NCBI GenBank assembly: GCA_029448655.1
Contig: JACCLO010000003.1
Span: 4,402,001-4,466,000, forward strand
DNA length: 64,000 nt
Direction of reading: 5' to 3'
DNA from: Wolfiporia cocos
Taxonomy: Eukaryota; Basidiomycota; Agaricomycetes; Polyporales; Phaeolaceae
Positions 49,101 through 60,447 of the stretch are shown in pieces. The number at the start of each line of letters is the position of its first letter. Position 1 is the first letter of the stretch. Below the pieces are notes generated by a model. The model made no database searches. It saw nothing but the letters and a program-made list of their open reading frames with translations, and was not told the origin of the DNA. A program made the position numbers and the translations under genes.

Positions 49101-50520
49101 GCCACGCACTTATAGGCGCACCTCCCTAGTGACATTTCCTGCCAGCGTTAGAAATCGAGCACAGTCGTCCTCGTCCGCAAAATAGGCCGCTCCTTTTGTC
49201 AAAGGTTTGTCGTCAGAGTCCGAAGGTTTCTCGTGCATGTTCTGGTGAAAATTCCCATCTACGGTGTGAAACAGCGCGTCGAGGTATCTATCGTGCCGGT
49301 TGTGCATGAGTAAAACTCATAGCTGCCTAATAACTTCACATACCGTTTCTCTTTGGGGCGCTCTTTCCAACCGGGGTCCATGTTCATCATTGGTTGTGGA
49401 CAAGCGGGACACCAGACCGCCAGACTTCTTGCAGGTAGATGGGTAGAGGGGCGAACACCAGCGCGTTTCGTAGCTTGCAGAAAGGCAAATTCCCGTTGAG
49501 CCGTCAAAAACTCGCGATATCTGTCCTGCAAGAGACTCAGCTCACTTCCCGGTACGCCGAAAAAAAGATAGTCGTACTGTGACATCATCAACGCCGATAT
49601 TGTCCGTATATCGCCGTAAATACAAGATGAAATTGTGGGCACTGATTTGGGCTTGCAGCGTGAGTTTATGAAAATCCTGCATGACTTGAATGGTGAAGAC
49701 AGTCGCCGGCCTGGTCCAAGTCGCCGGAAATAATCCGAATTCAATCAGTTGGAGTGGTTCTGCTTGAGGATAGGGGGAGGTCGATTGGCCGCATTGGCAA
49801 AATTGTACCTCCATCGAGCCGATGCCATGCTCGTGCAGTACTGTGAGGGTGCGAACATCACCGGCCTGGGGACATGGTCTGCCATTGTGACCCAACTGAA
49901 CAACCAACCCCAGATCTGACAACGCGGCGCGCTTCCAAAATTGGCCCTCATCATCCCATTGCTCGATACGGTGAAAGGGGTTTGTGAGATGGTCGTCGAC
50001 AACACAGCGAGCACAGGATGGTACCGAGTGGTAGCAATCCATACATCGATGCAGTTCTTGGGTGGTTGCTGACGCACAGGGGCTGTCACGTCTGGCAGAG
50101 TTGCATCGGCCGCACCCTTGCGCACGGTTGGGAGCTATCTCACGCATCATTAACGCTCGCTGGGCATGTGTCACCCAGTCGTCGAGGAATTGTTTCATCC
50201 GCACCGACGGGGGCTTATGTGGAATCTATTGGCATACGGCGTCCGTCATATCTCAAGATGACACTCACAATAGTTCGGTTAACGTTAGCTCTCTTTGAAG
50301 ACTGTGACTTCTGCTCTTCGTTTGTCCCCTTCCCCTGACTCTGCACTGCGTTCTGCTCATCATACTCAGCTCCGCGCGCAGCCCCATTACGTGTTTTTTT
50401 TAAGGTAGCAAAACCGTCGAGGGCGGGGGACGGTCTACTGCGATCCGGCTTTTGGCTGATACCACGTGAGATGTTCTTCAGGTTAAATGATCCACTGGAA
50501 GACTTTGTGTGTGCCGGCAT
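46197..50520 (-). pseudogene. KDZ-superfamily transposase, interrupted
   Basis: I propose ten exons with introns of 43-63 nt: 50,269-50,520; 49,578-50,225; 49,344-49,525; 49,122-49,287; 48,934-49,070; 48,474-48,885; 48,215-48,421; 48,051-48,159; 47,170-48,002; 46,197-47,106. Landmarks in order: the CxC cysteine cluster (CGRCNSARRDSPC, HRCMDCYHSVPSCARC, then NPFHRIEQW), FCQCG, WCPACPQP, CARHMFVLPAGGVDLQKGER, the catalytic-domain motif GYDINCQYSIN, YLLPGVGMTDGEAAERVWAV, NDHHSDMNVRRV, and the C-terminal RLTEEVELLEEEMRR helix. These are typical of KDZ transposases, which cut and paste DNA. A 708-bp solo LTR sits in the last exon, and within exon 6 (48,700-48,790) the frame slips by one with no intron to explain it. 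Otherwise all phases agree, giving about 1,047 codons. Confidence 0.88.
46360..47067 (+). repeat. Solo LTR (709-bp family), copy 3, in the transposase gene
   Basis: It runs TGTTACGG to CCGTAACA with the 5-bp duplication CGCAC (46,355-46,359 and 47,068-47,072). Taking it out with one CGCAC restores the C-terminal transposase frame exactly. Confidence 0.94.
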
Positions 50521-50670
50521 GAAAAACCTGCTGGCGAATAATGGCAAGGATGGGATAGAGATGGAGGTAATGGGACAACGGCACGGGAATAGGGGGTGGA
50601 AGCTGGACAGGGGCCATCCAAACGCAGCGCGGATTTCCCAAAAATGTCCAAAGTTCGGCAATTGCCCTAT

Positions 50671-51264
50671 TTAGGGGTGATAATCGAGCGTGCAACTGGC
50701 TGACGGTGTGGAACCATCCATGTCATCAAGCGGCACCTCTTTCGTGAATTCCTGCACGGCTTGAAGTAGGCTCTTTGATGGGAGTGGTCCGATTCCAATC
50801 GCTGCGATGCCTCCAAACGCAACCCAGGCATGTAGCGCGCAACTGCTCCAGCTATTCAACATATAGCGCAGAGTCTCGAGCATAGTTTCATTGACAATGA
50901 ATTCAGGCAACGGCGTGGGCTCATGAGGTAGCGTACAACTGGCTCACGGCGTGGAACCATCCATGTCATCAAGCGACACTTCTTCCGCGAATTCCTGCAC
51001 GTCTTCAGTAGGCTCTTTTATGAGAGTCGTCCGATTCCAATCGCTGCGATGCCTCCAAACGCAACCCAGGCATGTAGCGCGCAACTGCCCCAGCTGTTCA
51101 ACGTTCAGGGAGCCAGTGCTGCCACGCAGCGTACAATGCAGAGTCTCGAGCATGGTTTCATTCACAATGAATTCAGGCAACGGCGTGGGCTCCCGCTCTG
51201 TCTCCATTGGTATGTCATTCGATGCGAATTGCTTGGTCTGTACCTCAGTGGAGTCCGGGGTCAT
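50671..51264 (-). pseudogene. Small tandemly duplicated gene of unknown function
   Basis: Two units of about 250 bp follow each other (50,671-50,920 and 50,938-51,195). Both encode PLPEFIVNETMLETL at the start and LDDMDGSTP at the end. In the middle the first unit reads RATCLGCVWRHRSDWNRTTL, while the second unit has the same DNA in another frame because of small indels. The first unit ends in TGA where the second has TCA. Upstream residues (MTPDSTEVQT) precede unit 1. It lies just upstream of the transposase start, on the same strand. I recognise no family. Confidence 0.45.
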
Positions 51265-51360
51265 GAGCGGCGTATCTTCGAAATCAGTCGGACGTGAAGG
51301 ACTCTGGAGAATAGGAGTGACACAGACTACCTGTGGGACTCACCAAGGCCTATATTCTTG

Positions 51361-52250
51361 AGTAATAAGGCGACTTGGAGAGGAGGTAACCAGCGCAGCA
51401 GGATGGTGAGAGTTATTCTACGGTGCAAGCCGAGAATAATAGAACTAAGGTTAAAGGCGTCTAGCCCTATTGTTATATACATGTTTAAGGATGGTCATGT
51501 GCTACTAGCTAGCTGTTACCATTCCGGGTTATGTGGCTTTGCCAAAGGGCGAAGCGCTATCTTATCTGATGTTGTACTTACTCTATCTACAATGGCCGTT
51601 GTGGGCCCTAATGGCCGCACCAATAGTAGGAGAGGGATTTGCTGGTTATCTGTTAGTAACACGGGCGCAGCCCGGGTATAGGGGAAGCCGGTTGCCGGAT
51701 ACCGTGAGGTATAATGGCGATTGGCCGTGCTTCGTTGGATGACCAAGGCGAGGCGCTGAGGTCGTTATGCTATTGGACATGGTTGTACCGTAGCATGTGT
51801 TATGTCCGGACCGGATGGTAACCGGGACATGTGTTGGTCTTAGCCGTGAGGCGAGGACCGGTGTTTGGGCAACGCCGTGATGGCAGAAGCCCGGGACTTG
51901 GAGAACGCCGAGTCCGTGGGAGGCCGAGGAGGCCGTGACCTATAGCGATATTGCCTTGATGCTAATATTATGCTGTATGGTCGTGTTGACATTATTATGC
52001 GAGCGTGCCGTGCTCGGCCTGTCATTGTGATCTAGGATCTTATGACGTGGCAGGTCTAGCTCTGACGGGCGAGACCATGGTGACGTAGCTATGACGATTG
52101 CTATTGTCTAGACATATATGACGTATTGCGGATATCGGACCGTAAGGTTACCGGTGATAGTGCGATGATATCATTAGTCTTGTGACGTAGCGTTATGTAA
52201 GCTGGTCAGGTGGTTGATAAGCCCAGTTAAGAGCTTGTCGTATGGCAATG
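51361..52250. other. No gene recognised in the KDZ element
   Basis: About 900 bp with short frames only and no repeat that I can tie to other parts of the window. Confidence 0.45.
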
Positions 52251-52254
52251 GGAG

Positions 52255-53073
52255 TTAACCCGTAGATAACGTGTAGTTAGACGTATAAATCCCGGATAAA
52301 TTGCTATAATCATAGGAAAAATGCTGTAAGCCCCAGATAAATCTGTGACAAGGAGGGCCAGCTTGGTTTTCGGGAACCGGGGAAGCATCCAGGACAAGGA
52401 AGGGGTTTGGATTTCCGGGATCAACCATAGCAGTAGGCGGAACTCCAGACAAGGGCGTGCTGACCATTACATCCGACGGGTAATCATGCACCTGTGGTTC
52501 CAAGGCGGCAACTGGCGCGTGCGCCGTGATCGCTCCTCGAACTGGAAGCACATTCATATTATCCATCAAGTCGTTGTCGATTCTGCCCTTCACGCGATGG
52601 ACGTATATACACCATGCCCGAATTTCTTGGATCATACGCTGCGCTTCGCGGACCCACATGATCGCGTCGAATGGGGCCATGATGAGTTCACGCAATTTTG
52701 AAACTACACAATAGGTGTAGTAGCATAACTTCTGCGCGAATACATATTCTTTCCTGTACACGTCCCACCTCACACGCAAAACCCACGGCAGCAAGGCGCC
52801 CAGGAGACATCGGCTGCTCGACAACGTCGACAGGATCCTCGGTACAATCTTCGTCGGCAACAGCCCGAGCTCGCTTGTGCGTGCGTTCCTGGTTTTCGCC
52901 TTCAAGGGGTGTAGCGGCCGCTGAGGTCGACCACTGGCACTTCGTTGTGCAAGGGGAGGGGCGCGCTGCGGTAGATGGGGAACGGGACAGGAAGCACGGG
53001 TGTCTGGACTGCAGCAGGTATGATTGTTGTCCATCATCGGCCGGGATATGTACACTCTACTGACTCGTTGCAC
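52255..53073 (-). pseudogene. Inverted, partial copy of the cargo gene at 54,274
   Basis: The minus-strand frame contains KEYVFAQKLC, then FDAIMWVREAQRMIQEIRAW and YVHRVKGRID, as in exon 2 of the plus-strand cargo gene. The DNA at about 52,520-52,760 is nearly the reverse complement of 55,225-55,460. Upstream and downstream parts differ, and the ends are not those of the cargo gene. It is probably the remains of a divergent duplicate, with a different C terminus (ENQAGPPCHRFIWG). Confidence 0.65.
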
Positions 53074-53182
53074 GCAAGGACCGATATCTAAACCTCGTCA
53101 GCACTATTCACTCTTCGTCAGTCATCTGCGACAACACGTACCCGAACAAGTCGTGGTCCATTGTCGGGCATGGTACGGATGC
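53029..53182. repeat. ~120-bp internal repeat of the KDZ element, single copy
   Basis: Shares GACCGATATCTA, CCTCGTCAGCA and the GTGGTCCAT landmarks with 45,710-45,965 and 59,405-59,790. Confidence 0.7.
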
Positions 53183-53189
53183 AGGCGCG

Positions 53190-54290
53190 GTGGAAGTCCT
53201 AACAGGGTCGAATAGCGCAAACGAGCGGCGGACAGGAAATTGGTGTCGGGTCGGGCGTGGCCATCGAGAGCGGGGTAGTGCGGGGAAAGTCCTAGTGGGA
53301 TCGGATAGCGCCAACGAGCGGCGGACAAGGAGCGTGGTCGGCTTGGGGGCTCCCGGGGTTCAGCGTGCGGCATTGCGGTTGGTCGGGTCAGACACCAGAG
53401 GACGAAGGGTGCGCGGACGACTGAGAGTCGTCCAGCAGCGCGAGTATCGGGACGCCCAATGGGCGTCCGCAGTACTCCTGGTCGAGGGCAGTTCCAGAGA
53501 GCAGCCAGTGAAGAGGGAAGCAGAGAGGAGGAGAGAGAGGAGGGGGGGCGACGAGGGCGGGGGCGAGGACGACGAGGGCGAGGGCGAGGGCCACGACGCG
53601 TCTGTCGTGGGAGGGACAACTGGGGCAAACACGGCGGCAAATTCCCATGTATGACGATTCTGATAATGACACGTGATATAGACGTTTGCTTCCAGTTTGT
53701 TCTCGTTAAGCGCTGTGTTGCTAGTAACGTGGGAATTCCCATTATAGGAAATTGACTCGTTGACGCCTGCCTTCCATTGGATGGCCATTTGGCGCGCTAA
53801 CGATTTGAGGATAAACCGGAAGCAAACGTCTATATCACGTGTCATTATCAGAATCGTCATACATGGGAATTCGCCACCGTGTTTGCCCCAGTTGTCCCTC
53901 CCACGACAGACGCGTCGTGGCCGTCGCCCTCACCCTCGTCGTCCTCGCCCCCGCCCTCGTCGTCCTCGCCCCTGCCCTCGTCGCCCCCCCTCCTCTCTCT
54001 CCTCCTCTCTGCTTCCCTCTTCACTGGCTGCTCTCTGGAACCGCCCTCGACCGGGGGTACTGCGGACGCCCATCGGGCGTCCCGATACTTGCGCTGCTGG
54101 ACGACTCTCAGTCGTCCGCGCGCCCTTCATCCTCTGGTGTCCTCAACCCGACCAACGTCATCGTCTCGTCGTACGCTGAACCTGGGAGCCCCCAAGCCGA
54201 CCACGCTCCTTGTCCGCCGCTCGTTGGCGCTATCCAATCCTGCTAGGATTTTCCCCGCGCTACCCCGCTCTCAATGGCCACGCCCGACCC
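53190..54290. repeat. Large imperfect palindrome between divergent cargo genes
   Basis: The left arm, about 53,215-53,700, is the reverse complement of the right arm, about 53,815-54,300, with a spacer of roughly 115 bp. The right arm runs into the first codons of the cargo gene (MATPDPTPIS), and the left arm carries the matching inverted ATG near 53,262. Small hairpins (for example GACGCCCAATGGGCGTC) lie inside each arm. This looks like a duplicated promoter region facing both ways. Confidence 0.8.
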
Positions 54291-57043
54291 GACACCAATT
54301 TCACAGCCCCCACCCATATCTGCATCCGCGTGTTCCTCGGCACACGCGTCCTCCTCCGCGCACGCGTCCTCGGCTCATGCGTCGTCTTCAGTGCCTTCAG
54401 CGCCCACGTCCTCATCGGAGCCCGCGCCCGCTCCAGTGCCGACATCGCTGCTTCCTCCCCCGCCTCCTGCCATTCGCAGAGATGTCCCATTGGGGACTGC
54501 CCCTCCAAGCTGTCCTCCGCGGCTCTGGGTTGCTGAGCCAGATCTGATGGTGACTCCGGACCCCTCCATACACAAGCTACCCCGCCCAATCACGCACAGA
54601 GTACCTCGTCCAGTCAACTCTCTGCAGCAACTCAAAGACATGGTCGACTATCTTGCTCCTCACACCCCTTGCCAATACTCAGACTGTCGAGTACTCGCCA
54701 AGCTCCCCCACGTCGGGGGAGTGCCGAACGACTTCTGGGTTTCGTCGCCCAATATGGATTTTGTCCCCGAAGTGCCAATTCACAACTCAGACGTTGAGTT
54801 CTCGTACAACGCTGACGGCATGCTTGGGGCATTTGAGCTCTTCAAATGGCCGGCGAGCTATAACAACGCGGTTCCACACGCCATCGCTGCCCCGATTAAC
54901 CCCATCTTATTACAATGTCAACGTCAAGATTATGCAATGTGCGGGCCTCCGTATTCGTGGCAAGATGCAGAAGTATGTTTCATGAATGTCACACACGAAC
55001 AATTCACGGTAAGTGACGTTACATGCTCCTACACACCCTAGACTAAACTGTCCCCAGGTATCGGGCACGACCGAGCACGGCGAGGTCGGGCAAATCAACC
55101 AGGGCACGTATCTGTGCCTGACGCGTGCGCTCAGGGAGGCTCGGACTGTCGCGGCAGAGGTGGCGGGGAAACATTTTCCATGCCTGGAGGGCAAAAATAA
55201 ATACAACGAAAACCATCGTCGTCTCAAAGAATATGTATTTGCGCAGAAATTATGCTATCACACTTATCGTGCCATCTCAAAATTGCGGGAACTTATCATG
55301 ACTCCTTTCGACGCGATCATGTGGGTCCGCGAAGCGCAGCGTATGATCCAAGAAATTCGGGCATGGTGTATATACGTCCATCGCGTGAAGGGCAGAATCG
55401 ACAACCCCAACTTTGTGGATGCTATGAATGTTCTTCCTGTTCGAGGAGTAATCACGTCGCACCCAAGCGTGGTCCAGACAATGCACCGGGTAGGCATCCC
55501 AGTGTGGTATGTCCGGCACCAGGGCACATTACACGAGCGCACGCGCATCGGAGCCATCAGACCGTGTATTTCCTCATCAATCGCGTTCGATACCACACAG
55601 TTCGTGGCAGAGGGGTGGAACAGCGTGCCTACCCCAACATGGTTGGAGGGCCAGCTGTTCGACCTATCGTCGGAGAGCATCTTAAGGCAATATTGTATCC
55701 TGTCTCATCTCAACAAACCCACCCTGCGACCAACATTCGCCGCTATGAATGCAGCTTCTAATCTCGACGACGAGATTGACTGCTTGGCCGACAACGACAA
55801 TGCGTATCCAAACGACGTGCGTGACGACGACGCTCCCAGGCTGGAAAATGCGACGGCACAATCGTCTCGCAAGCGCGCGTCAGACAGCGACAGTAAGTCG
55901 AAATCGGTCACTTCAGCATGAGCAAAAGTGACATTTGTTATTACAGATCGCCCCGCGAAAAAATGAAGGGATGAGACGGGGAGACCTGGGGTTGCTGGGC
56001 CCAGCAGGCAGGTTCAGTCCACCTTGCCAGTTCAGCATCCAGGGTGGGCTCCTACGCTGTGCTCCCCCTGGGCAGCGGTTGAGCAAGAGGTCGCCGATTT
56101 ACGCACGGGTGACCCTTCTTGTGCTGTGCTGTACCATCTCCCCCCCGTCCACCTGTTCTGCAAATCCGGGACACCCTTCCATGCCACTATCATGCACAAC
56201 TGGTTGCGCATCCAACAATGGTGCTTCAGCCGCGCCTTCAATCCGCCCGCGCACAGCAAGGTGCAGATGACTGCTGCACAATGGCGTCTTGCCCTTGAGG
56301 GTCGATACTACCGCTTCCCCTATGACCATGCCGCGCCGCAAAGCAGCATCGACGAAATTGCGAGGTTGCCACCGCTTCCACATCACGAGAAGGAGCCGGG
56401 CGCACAATCCGAAGCGATGAGAGGGTGCAAAGCAAAACTTTTGAAGCAACGATCGTGGATGCGCACTACCGACCGCATAGATGTCGCCGTCGTGCTCAAT
56501 GTCCACGGGGGGTTTGCGCCGTACGATGCAAGGGCTGTGTGCACATCATGGGGCACGAGACATGTCACACGTGAGGTCGTCGAGGGTGCGCAGAACCTCT
56601 GGGCGGAAGTTGTCTGGGAACTGTCAGAAGTATCGTTCCGACTAGAGTTCCTACACGCGGACAGGGCATTAGCGCCAACTCATTACGCCGCGGAAGACGA
56701 TATACTCCTGCGCAAGCAGCTGGTGACCGACATCTGGCTAAACAACGAGGAAGACGCCGTGTTGCTGCGCCCGAATTGGGAGGAACAAACGCCGTGCGAC
56801 GGTTTGGTACACCGAGACTGGCAACGGCGCCGTCATAGCGTGACCAGGATGGTGAGGGTGTTGGCCAGCTGGCCCGACAGCGGGCACCTCTATGTGCCGC
56901 AGGAAAATTGCACGCAGTCGGATTTCGAACACACGGAAGGAATAGCTATCAGGTTCTACGCTACCGCATACCGCCGCAAATTCGGTAGACTCCCTACGTT
57001 CCCATTGCAGTGTCCAGCATCGTTGTACTCAACCAAGATCTGA
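54274..57043 (+). pseudogene. Large cargo protein of the KDZ element, one in-frame TGA
   Basis: I propose three exons: 54,274-55,008, 55,058-55,892 and 55,947-57,043 (introns of 49 and 54 nt with GTAAGT donors), phases consistent, 888 codons. The N terminus is Ser/Ala/Pro-rich low complexity to about residue 75. Then follow PCQYSDCRVLAKLP, the helix EYVFAQKLCYHTYRAISKL, and MWVREAQRMIQEIRAWCIYV. A Lys/Ser-rich link RKRASDSD comes next, then a C-terminal domain with MTAAQWRLALEGRYYRFPYD and DIWLNNEEDAVLLRPNW. TGA at 55,964-55,966 falls in AAKK-stop-RDETG, consistent with a CGA-to-TGA change. I know no function. A degenerate inverted copy lies at 52,255-53,073. I looked for the iron/2OG-binding motif of TET/JBP proteins, which often travel with KDZ elements, and did not see it. 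Confidence 0.65.
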
Positions 57044-57404
57044 TATGAAGTGCTCGATATAGTTTCTCGTACAATGTAGCCGCATGCTATGTAATCTCTG
57101 GTAAGTACCAGCTTTGCCACCAATGGATTGTCTCTTGCTCACTTAACCTTCAAACGGGGTAGCTCGTATCTAGCGCTCTTCCTACAAGATGACGACTGTC
57201 GTCATGAGCATCGGCATGTAAAATATTATGTATTTTGCTTTGACATATTTTGAGCCAGGGCATGATCGAGAAGGCGGGTAAGTACTTGTCTGCCCTTTTC
57301 CGGACTAACTGCATTCGGTGGCTCCACAAGCACTCTCTGGGGTCCCGACCACAAAGTGGACGTGACTCACGGGAATCTGGCAAGCTCAAGTCGCCTTTCC
57401 ACTC
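57044..57404. other. Intergenic, probable terminator/promoter region
   Basis: Follows the stop of the large cargo gene and precedes the ATG at 57,405. No repeat or RNA is recognised. Confidence 0.4.
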
Positions 57405-59056
57405 ATGTCCGTAGCGATCTGGCGCACCAGTGAGCTGGCCTTTCTACGAGAACAATGGGCCAGCAAGGCCGTACGCACATTGCTGGGAAGTACCAACCGC
57501 TACCGCGTGGCTGCATCTCACGTTCGCAAAGCCTTCCTCCAAAAATTTGACGAGCAGCTGTACCCAGCCGAAACGGAAGATGAGTACCAGGCTCGTCTTG
57601 CCCTCTGCAAGACCAATCGCTCACGAAAGAAAACGCCGCGGTTCGAAGCTGAAATGGAGGAGCAATGCCGGGAGCGCCTGTCATCGTTGGATCAGGTGCG
57701 AAAAATTTACTTGTGCACTCGTAGATCTCACTGACCACGACGTGCACGGCAGCGAATCTACGATTGGGGCAGGAACCACGCTACATCGCGATCTGTGAAA
57801 CGACTAAACGTAGCGATGCCTCGTGCCGCGAAAATCGCTTGCAGTGGAAATGATCCTTGTGCTTGCAGGCCGTGGGATGTATTCAGAGAGTTGTTGAAAC
57901 AGGGGAAGTACACACGACCCGATTCCCCACCCCCTCCTGCAGGGGGGAAGGCATGGACTGAATGGGCTAGTGCACTATACGAAACCCTCACTGAAGAAGA
58001 GAAGGCCGAGTTGCAAGAGCTAGCGTGGAAGCGACATCATGAAATGATGCATACGTCTGTAGAGATGGAGGCAAAGCTAGGTACCGAAGAGTATGAACGC
58101 GCAAGGTGAGTGGTGATTCCAGCGCGCCGTGATATTCTTGTTGATAGCCACACAGAAGGGCAGCTGGAATGGAGACCGCGATTCAGCTGACGGCGGAGCA
58201 TTGGGAGAAGCAAACGGGCTGGGTGGGCACAATCATGATGACCGGACTGGATGAGAATGGCTATGTTACAACGTACACGTGAGTCCACCGCACACTAGGT
58301 GGGAAGTTTACTAACAATGTACTACTCACAATACGGGTTCAAACCACGCAAACCAAGATTTTGAACAGACACTGCACGAAGAAGCGGGCTTGACGCTAGG
58401 ACGTATACGTGGTACCCTGTTCCGCTTTGGCCAGGACATTTTCGATTGTAAGTGATTCGTCCTGGGATTAGCTGATGGCTAACAAGCAGATACTAGCCGC
58501 TCCCTCAATGCGAGATGTACCCGCCGCGGGAATAGAAACTTCGTCCTTGCCGTTGACGGACTCGGGAGTTACTGCACTTATGGAAGAAGCCGATCAGAGA
58601 TCGCTGTTGTCCACCAGTCCGCCTGTGCCATCCCCAGCTGCCCTTGGGACGGAGACGCCAGAGATCCATGCTGCGCCCTCACCGACCGTGGCACTCACGC
58701 CACTTGAAACTGAGGGTGCAATGGAGTTGGCAAGCTTGCCGGTGCCATCACCAGAACTCGAGGCGGTGCCGGTGTTGTCACCCGCTCCCTCGCGGTTGCC
58801 GACCGCCCTTGTCTTGGTCGCGCAACAGTCCCACGCAGAGCCCTCATTAGGCACCACACTCGTACAAGTAGAACCCGAGCCAGCATCGGCACCGTCCTTG
58901 ACGTCGTCGGTCACACCCGTGGAGCACTCTGCAGTTGCTAGCAGCACTATCCCAATTAATAGCCCTCCCCGCTTGAAGTGCAAAAAGATGGCCTCTGCTA
59001 AGCTGCGTGATCCAAATCGGTGCGGGACTGCCGCTCGCTACAAAGAGACAAGCTAA
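57405..59056 (+). CDS. Second cargo protein of the KDZ element (multi-exon)
   Basis: Exons 57,405-57,695, 57,753-58,105 and 58,156-58,278 join in phase (introns of 57 and 50 nt). They encode MSVAIWRTSELAFLREQWA, a basic helical region (KTNRSRKKTPRFEAEMEEQC), VKRLNVAMPRAAKIAC, LYETLTEEEKAELQELAWKR, and GWVGTIMMTGLDENG. Beyond 58,278 the structure is unsure: a segment GSNHANQDFEQTLHEEAGL follows without a clean acceptor. A long open frame from about 58,475 to 59,056 is Pro/Ser/Glu/Val-rich and ends in a basic tail (RLKCKKMASAKLRD). Such proteins commonly accompany KDZ elements in mushrooms, by my recollection of similar hypothetical proteins; function unknown. Confidence 0.55.
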
Positions 59057-59404
59057 TTGGTTTTGATAGTGATGAGGAGTCAGAGGGGTGTCCGAGAAAA
59101 GCAAGAAGGAGGTAAAGTCGTGATTACGATGTGAAACGTTGCAAAACGTCACGTCGTCACGAAGGTCAGAAAATGACACATCAAGAGCAAAAGATTTGGT
59201 ACAGGCTGTATATAGATCATTTAAAAAACAAACGAATCTTCATAGGACACAGAATAAAGATAACCCTTCGAGGTGGGCAGGGGCAAGGACAGTGAGATAG
59301 TACGAGGACGGACATCGTCGATGGGTGAGTGGGCGGGTTCTGAGAACTAACGGCATCAGTAGGAATGGTATCTACCCGGATGATCTCAAGGAGCGCGAAC
59401 GCCG

Positions 59405-59790
59405 ACGATGGACTACGACTTGTTTGAGTAGGTGTCATCGCAGATGACTGGGATTCTGCTGACGAGGTATAGATATCGGTCCGTGCGTGCAACAAGCGGG
59501 CAGAGCGAACATACCCTGACCGACGATGGACCACGATTTATTGGAGTAGGTGTCGTCGCAGATGACTGGGATTCTGCTGACGAGGTATAGATATCGGTCC
59601 GTGCGTGCAACCAGTCAGTAGAGCGTACATACTCCGGCCGACGTTGGACAACAACCACGCCCGCTGCAGCTTAGACACCCATGCTTCCTGTCCCATTCCA
59701 CAGATTCTGCTGACGAGGTATAGATATCTGTCCGTGCGTGCAACGAGCGGGTAGAGCGAACATACCCTGGCCGATGATGGACTGCAGGAC
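59405..59790. repeat. ~120-bp internal repeat of the KDZ element, three or more inverted copies
   Basis: Three units with TGCTGACGAGGTATAGATAT and the phrase GACTGGGATTCTGCTGACGA, in the opposite orientation to the copies at 45,710 and 53,029. The repeat thus faces inward from both halves of the element. Confidence 0.78.
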
Positions 59791-59976
59791 TGTGATTCAT
59801 TGGCTTTCTGAGGAATTGATGCCTGTAGTGAACTGTCTTAGACAATAAGCGGAACTAGTATTGTCTAACCTAGCCTAGAGCGAAATGCCCCACGTGAACT
59901 GCAATCACATGAATGGCGTGGAGCGAACCAAGGCCAACTTAGTGAGCTTTACTGCTATTATACAATATGCGGGTGT

Positions 59977-60093
59977 ATGGACTGACAAAGAAAGCGAGCA
60001 GGGCATGCACACTAGGCGAAGAAATGCATTGACAAAGAAAGCGAGCAGGTAAACTACCACCAGGCGAATAAATGCATTGACAAAGAAAGCGAG
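59977..60093. repeat. Tandem ~55-bp repeat with TGACAAAGAAAGCGAGC
   Basis: Three copies of the 17-mer within about 115 bp, separated by diverged spacers that share AGGCGAAGAAATGCAT or similar. Confidence 0.75.
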
Positions 60094-60447
60094 CGGGCAA
60101 CGTAGTGCTAGTGTGATCACACTGAGGAACAAGACGCAAGGGGAGAGCAAGAAACCACCGTCATCAGGAGGGTTGATGAACGGGTGCAGTGAAGGGGGGG
60201 AGGGTGGGAGCAGGGGCAGGCATCGTCGTCGGGATGGGTGAGTGCAGACAGCGTTGACCGCTGGAGATTTCATTTGATGGATTTGGCAGAGCGTGAACAT
60301 GCCCTGGCTGACGATCTGTCGCGGACAGCATCAATGACGAATGACACAGTAGATCCACCCCAGTACCTTGATACTGTATCGGTTGAGCGATTACGCAGTT
60401 TCGTTATATGCAGCGCGGTAGCCAATCTTGTGGGGCTCAACATTGGG

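Noticed and set aside
53427..53480. Small hairpins as transcription terminators
   Set aside because: They are parts of the large palindrome and occur in both arms; no T run follows, and such terminators do not apply to Pol II genes.
54274..57043. TET/JBP dioxygenase expected next to a KDZ transposase
   Set aside because: I found no His-x-Asp ... His iron-binding pattern with the surrounding family text in the cargo proteins.
59405..59790. CRISPR-like array of spaced repeats
   Set aside because: Units are about 120 bp, imperfect, with no uniform spacers, and the genome is eukaryotic.
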